DNA from: Unio delphinus
Taxonomy: Eukaryota > Mollusca > Bivalvia > Unionida > Unionidae
Assembly: GCA_029339505.1 (NCBI GenBank)
Contig: JAQISU010000345.1
Location: 1,387,501-1,451,500, forward strand
Length of the DNA: 64,000 nucleotides
Direction: 5' to 3'
Program-made: the position numbers and the translations under genes
Shown here: positions 63,907 through 64,000 of the stretch, piece by piece
Numbering within the stretch: the first letter of the stretch is position 1
Layout of the letters: each line of letters starts with the position of its first letter
Notes under the pieces: generated by a model
Database searches by the model: none
Told to the model about the DNA's origin: nothing
The model's input: the letters and a program-made list of their open reading frames with translations, nothing else

Positions 63907-64000
63907 TTTGTTTCAGTTTTTTTCTTTATTTTCTCGGTTAGCTCCAGAAATCATACCGTGTCGTGCTCTCTTGTTTGTCTGTTTGATTTTGCAATGGGAC

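Overview
This is a repeat-dominated, A+T-rich piece of an animal nuclear genome. There is no operon structure, no compact gene spacing and no intact host protein-coding gene that I can recognise. A lophotrochozoan, probably a mollusc, is the best guess. That is inferred from tRNA-derived SINEs with an (AAC)n tail, RTE/CFDP2-like LINE fragments and very dense micro- and minisatellites; nothing here fixes the species.

Layout. 0-5.5 kb: dinucleotide and tetranucleotide microsatellites, a 25-bp minisatellite (2.4-3.0 kb) and a 42-bp minisatellite (5.0-5.5 kb). 5.5-7.3 kb: a G+C-richer island full of broken open frames that I cannot identify, followed by a 68-70 bp array. 7.7-15.5 kb: mostly unique A+T-rich DNA with a 57-bp array (10.3 kb), a CTCF-like site (11.9 kb), two tRNA-related SINE traces (13.5 and 14.0 kb) and a 37-bp array (15.2 kb). 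15.5-17.5 kb: an old, heavily broken LINE. 18.1-18.4 kb: a SINE with a perfect 14-bp target duplication. 18.7-20.3 kb: a 29-bp array. 25.2-26.6 kb: a 28-bp array. 29-31.6 kb: one copy of each of two dispersed repeats, one of them interrupted by a hAT-like MITE. 36.65-39.74 kb: a 3.1-kb array of 31-bp units in two diverged subfamilies. 39.74-41.82 kb: a younger LINE with a clear reverse transcriptase, ending in a GACA/GATA microsatellite. 44.8-46.8 kb: the second copy of the CxCxxC-bearing repeat plus minus-strand gene fragments. 47.0-50.5 kb: about 69 copies of a 51-bp unit. 51-52.3 kb: the second copy of the other dispersed repeat and a 32/39-bp array. 55.6-57.4 kb: about 63 copies of a 29-bp unit. 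60.0-61.9 kb: a retroposed gag-like element. 62.0-62.9 kb: a 19/22-bp array.

The most striking observation is in the 60.0-61.9 kb element. Its reading frame opens with the first 13 residues of histone H3 (MARTKQTARKSTG). The same frame, apart from decay, runs on into a basic, gag/ORF1-like protein with a CCHC zinc knuckle. The element has a poly(A) end, a probable 10-bp target duplication and no reverse transcriptase. It looks like a decayed copy of a non-autonomous, gag-only element or a processed gene carrying a histone-tail mimic.

About 15.5 kb (roughly a quarter) of the window is minisatellite, in at least 14 unrelated arrays; several show higher-order structure. Most long open frames are by-products of these arrays: units of 36, 39, 42, 51 and 57 bp are multiples of three. 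They should not be read as genes.
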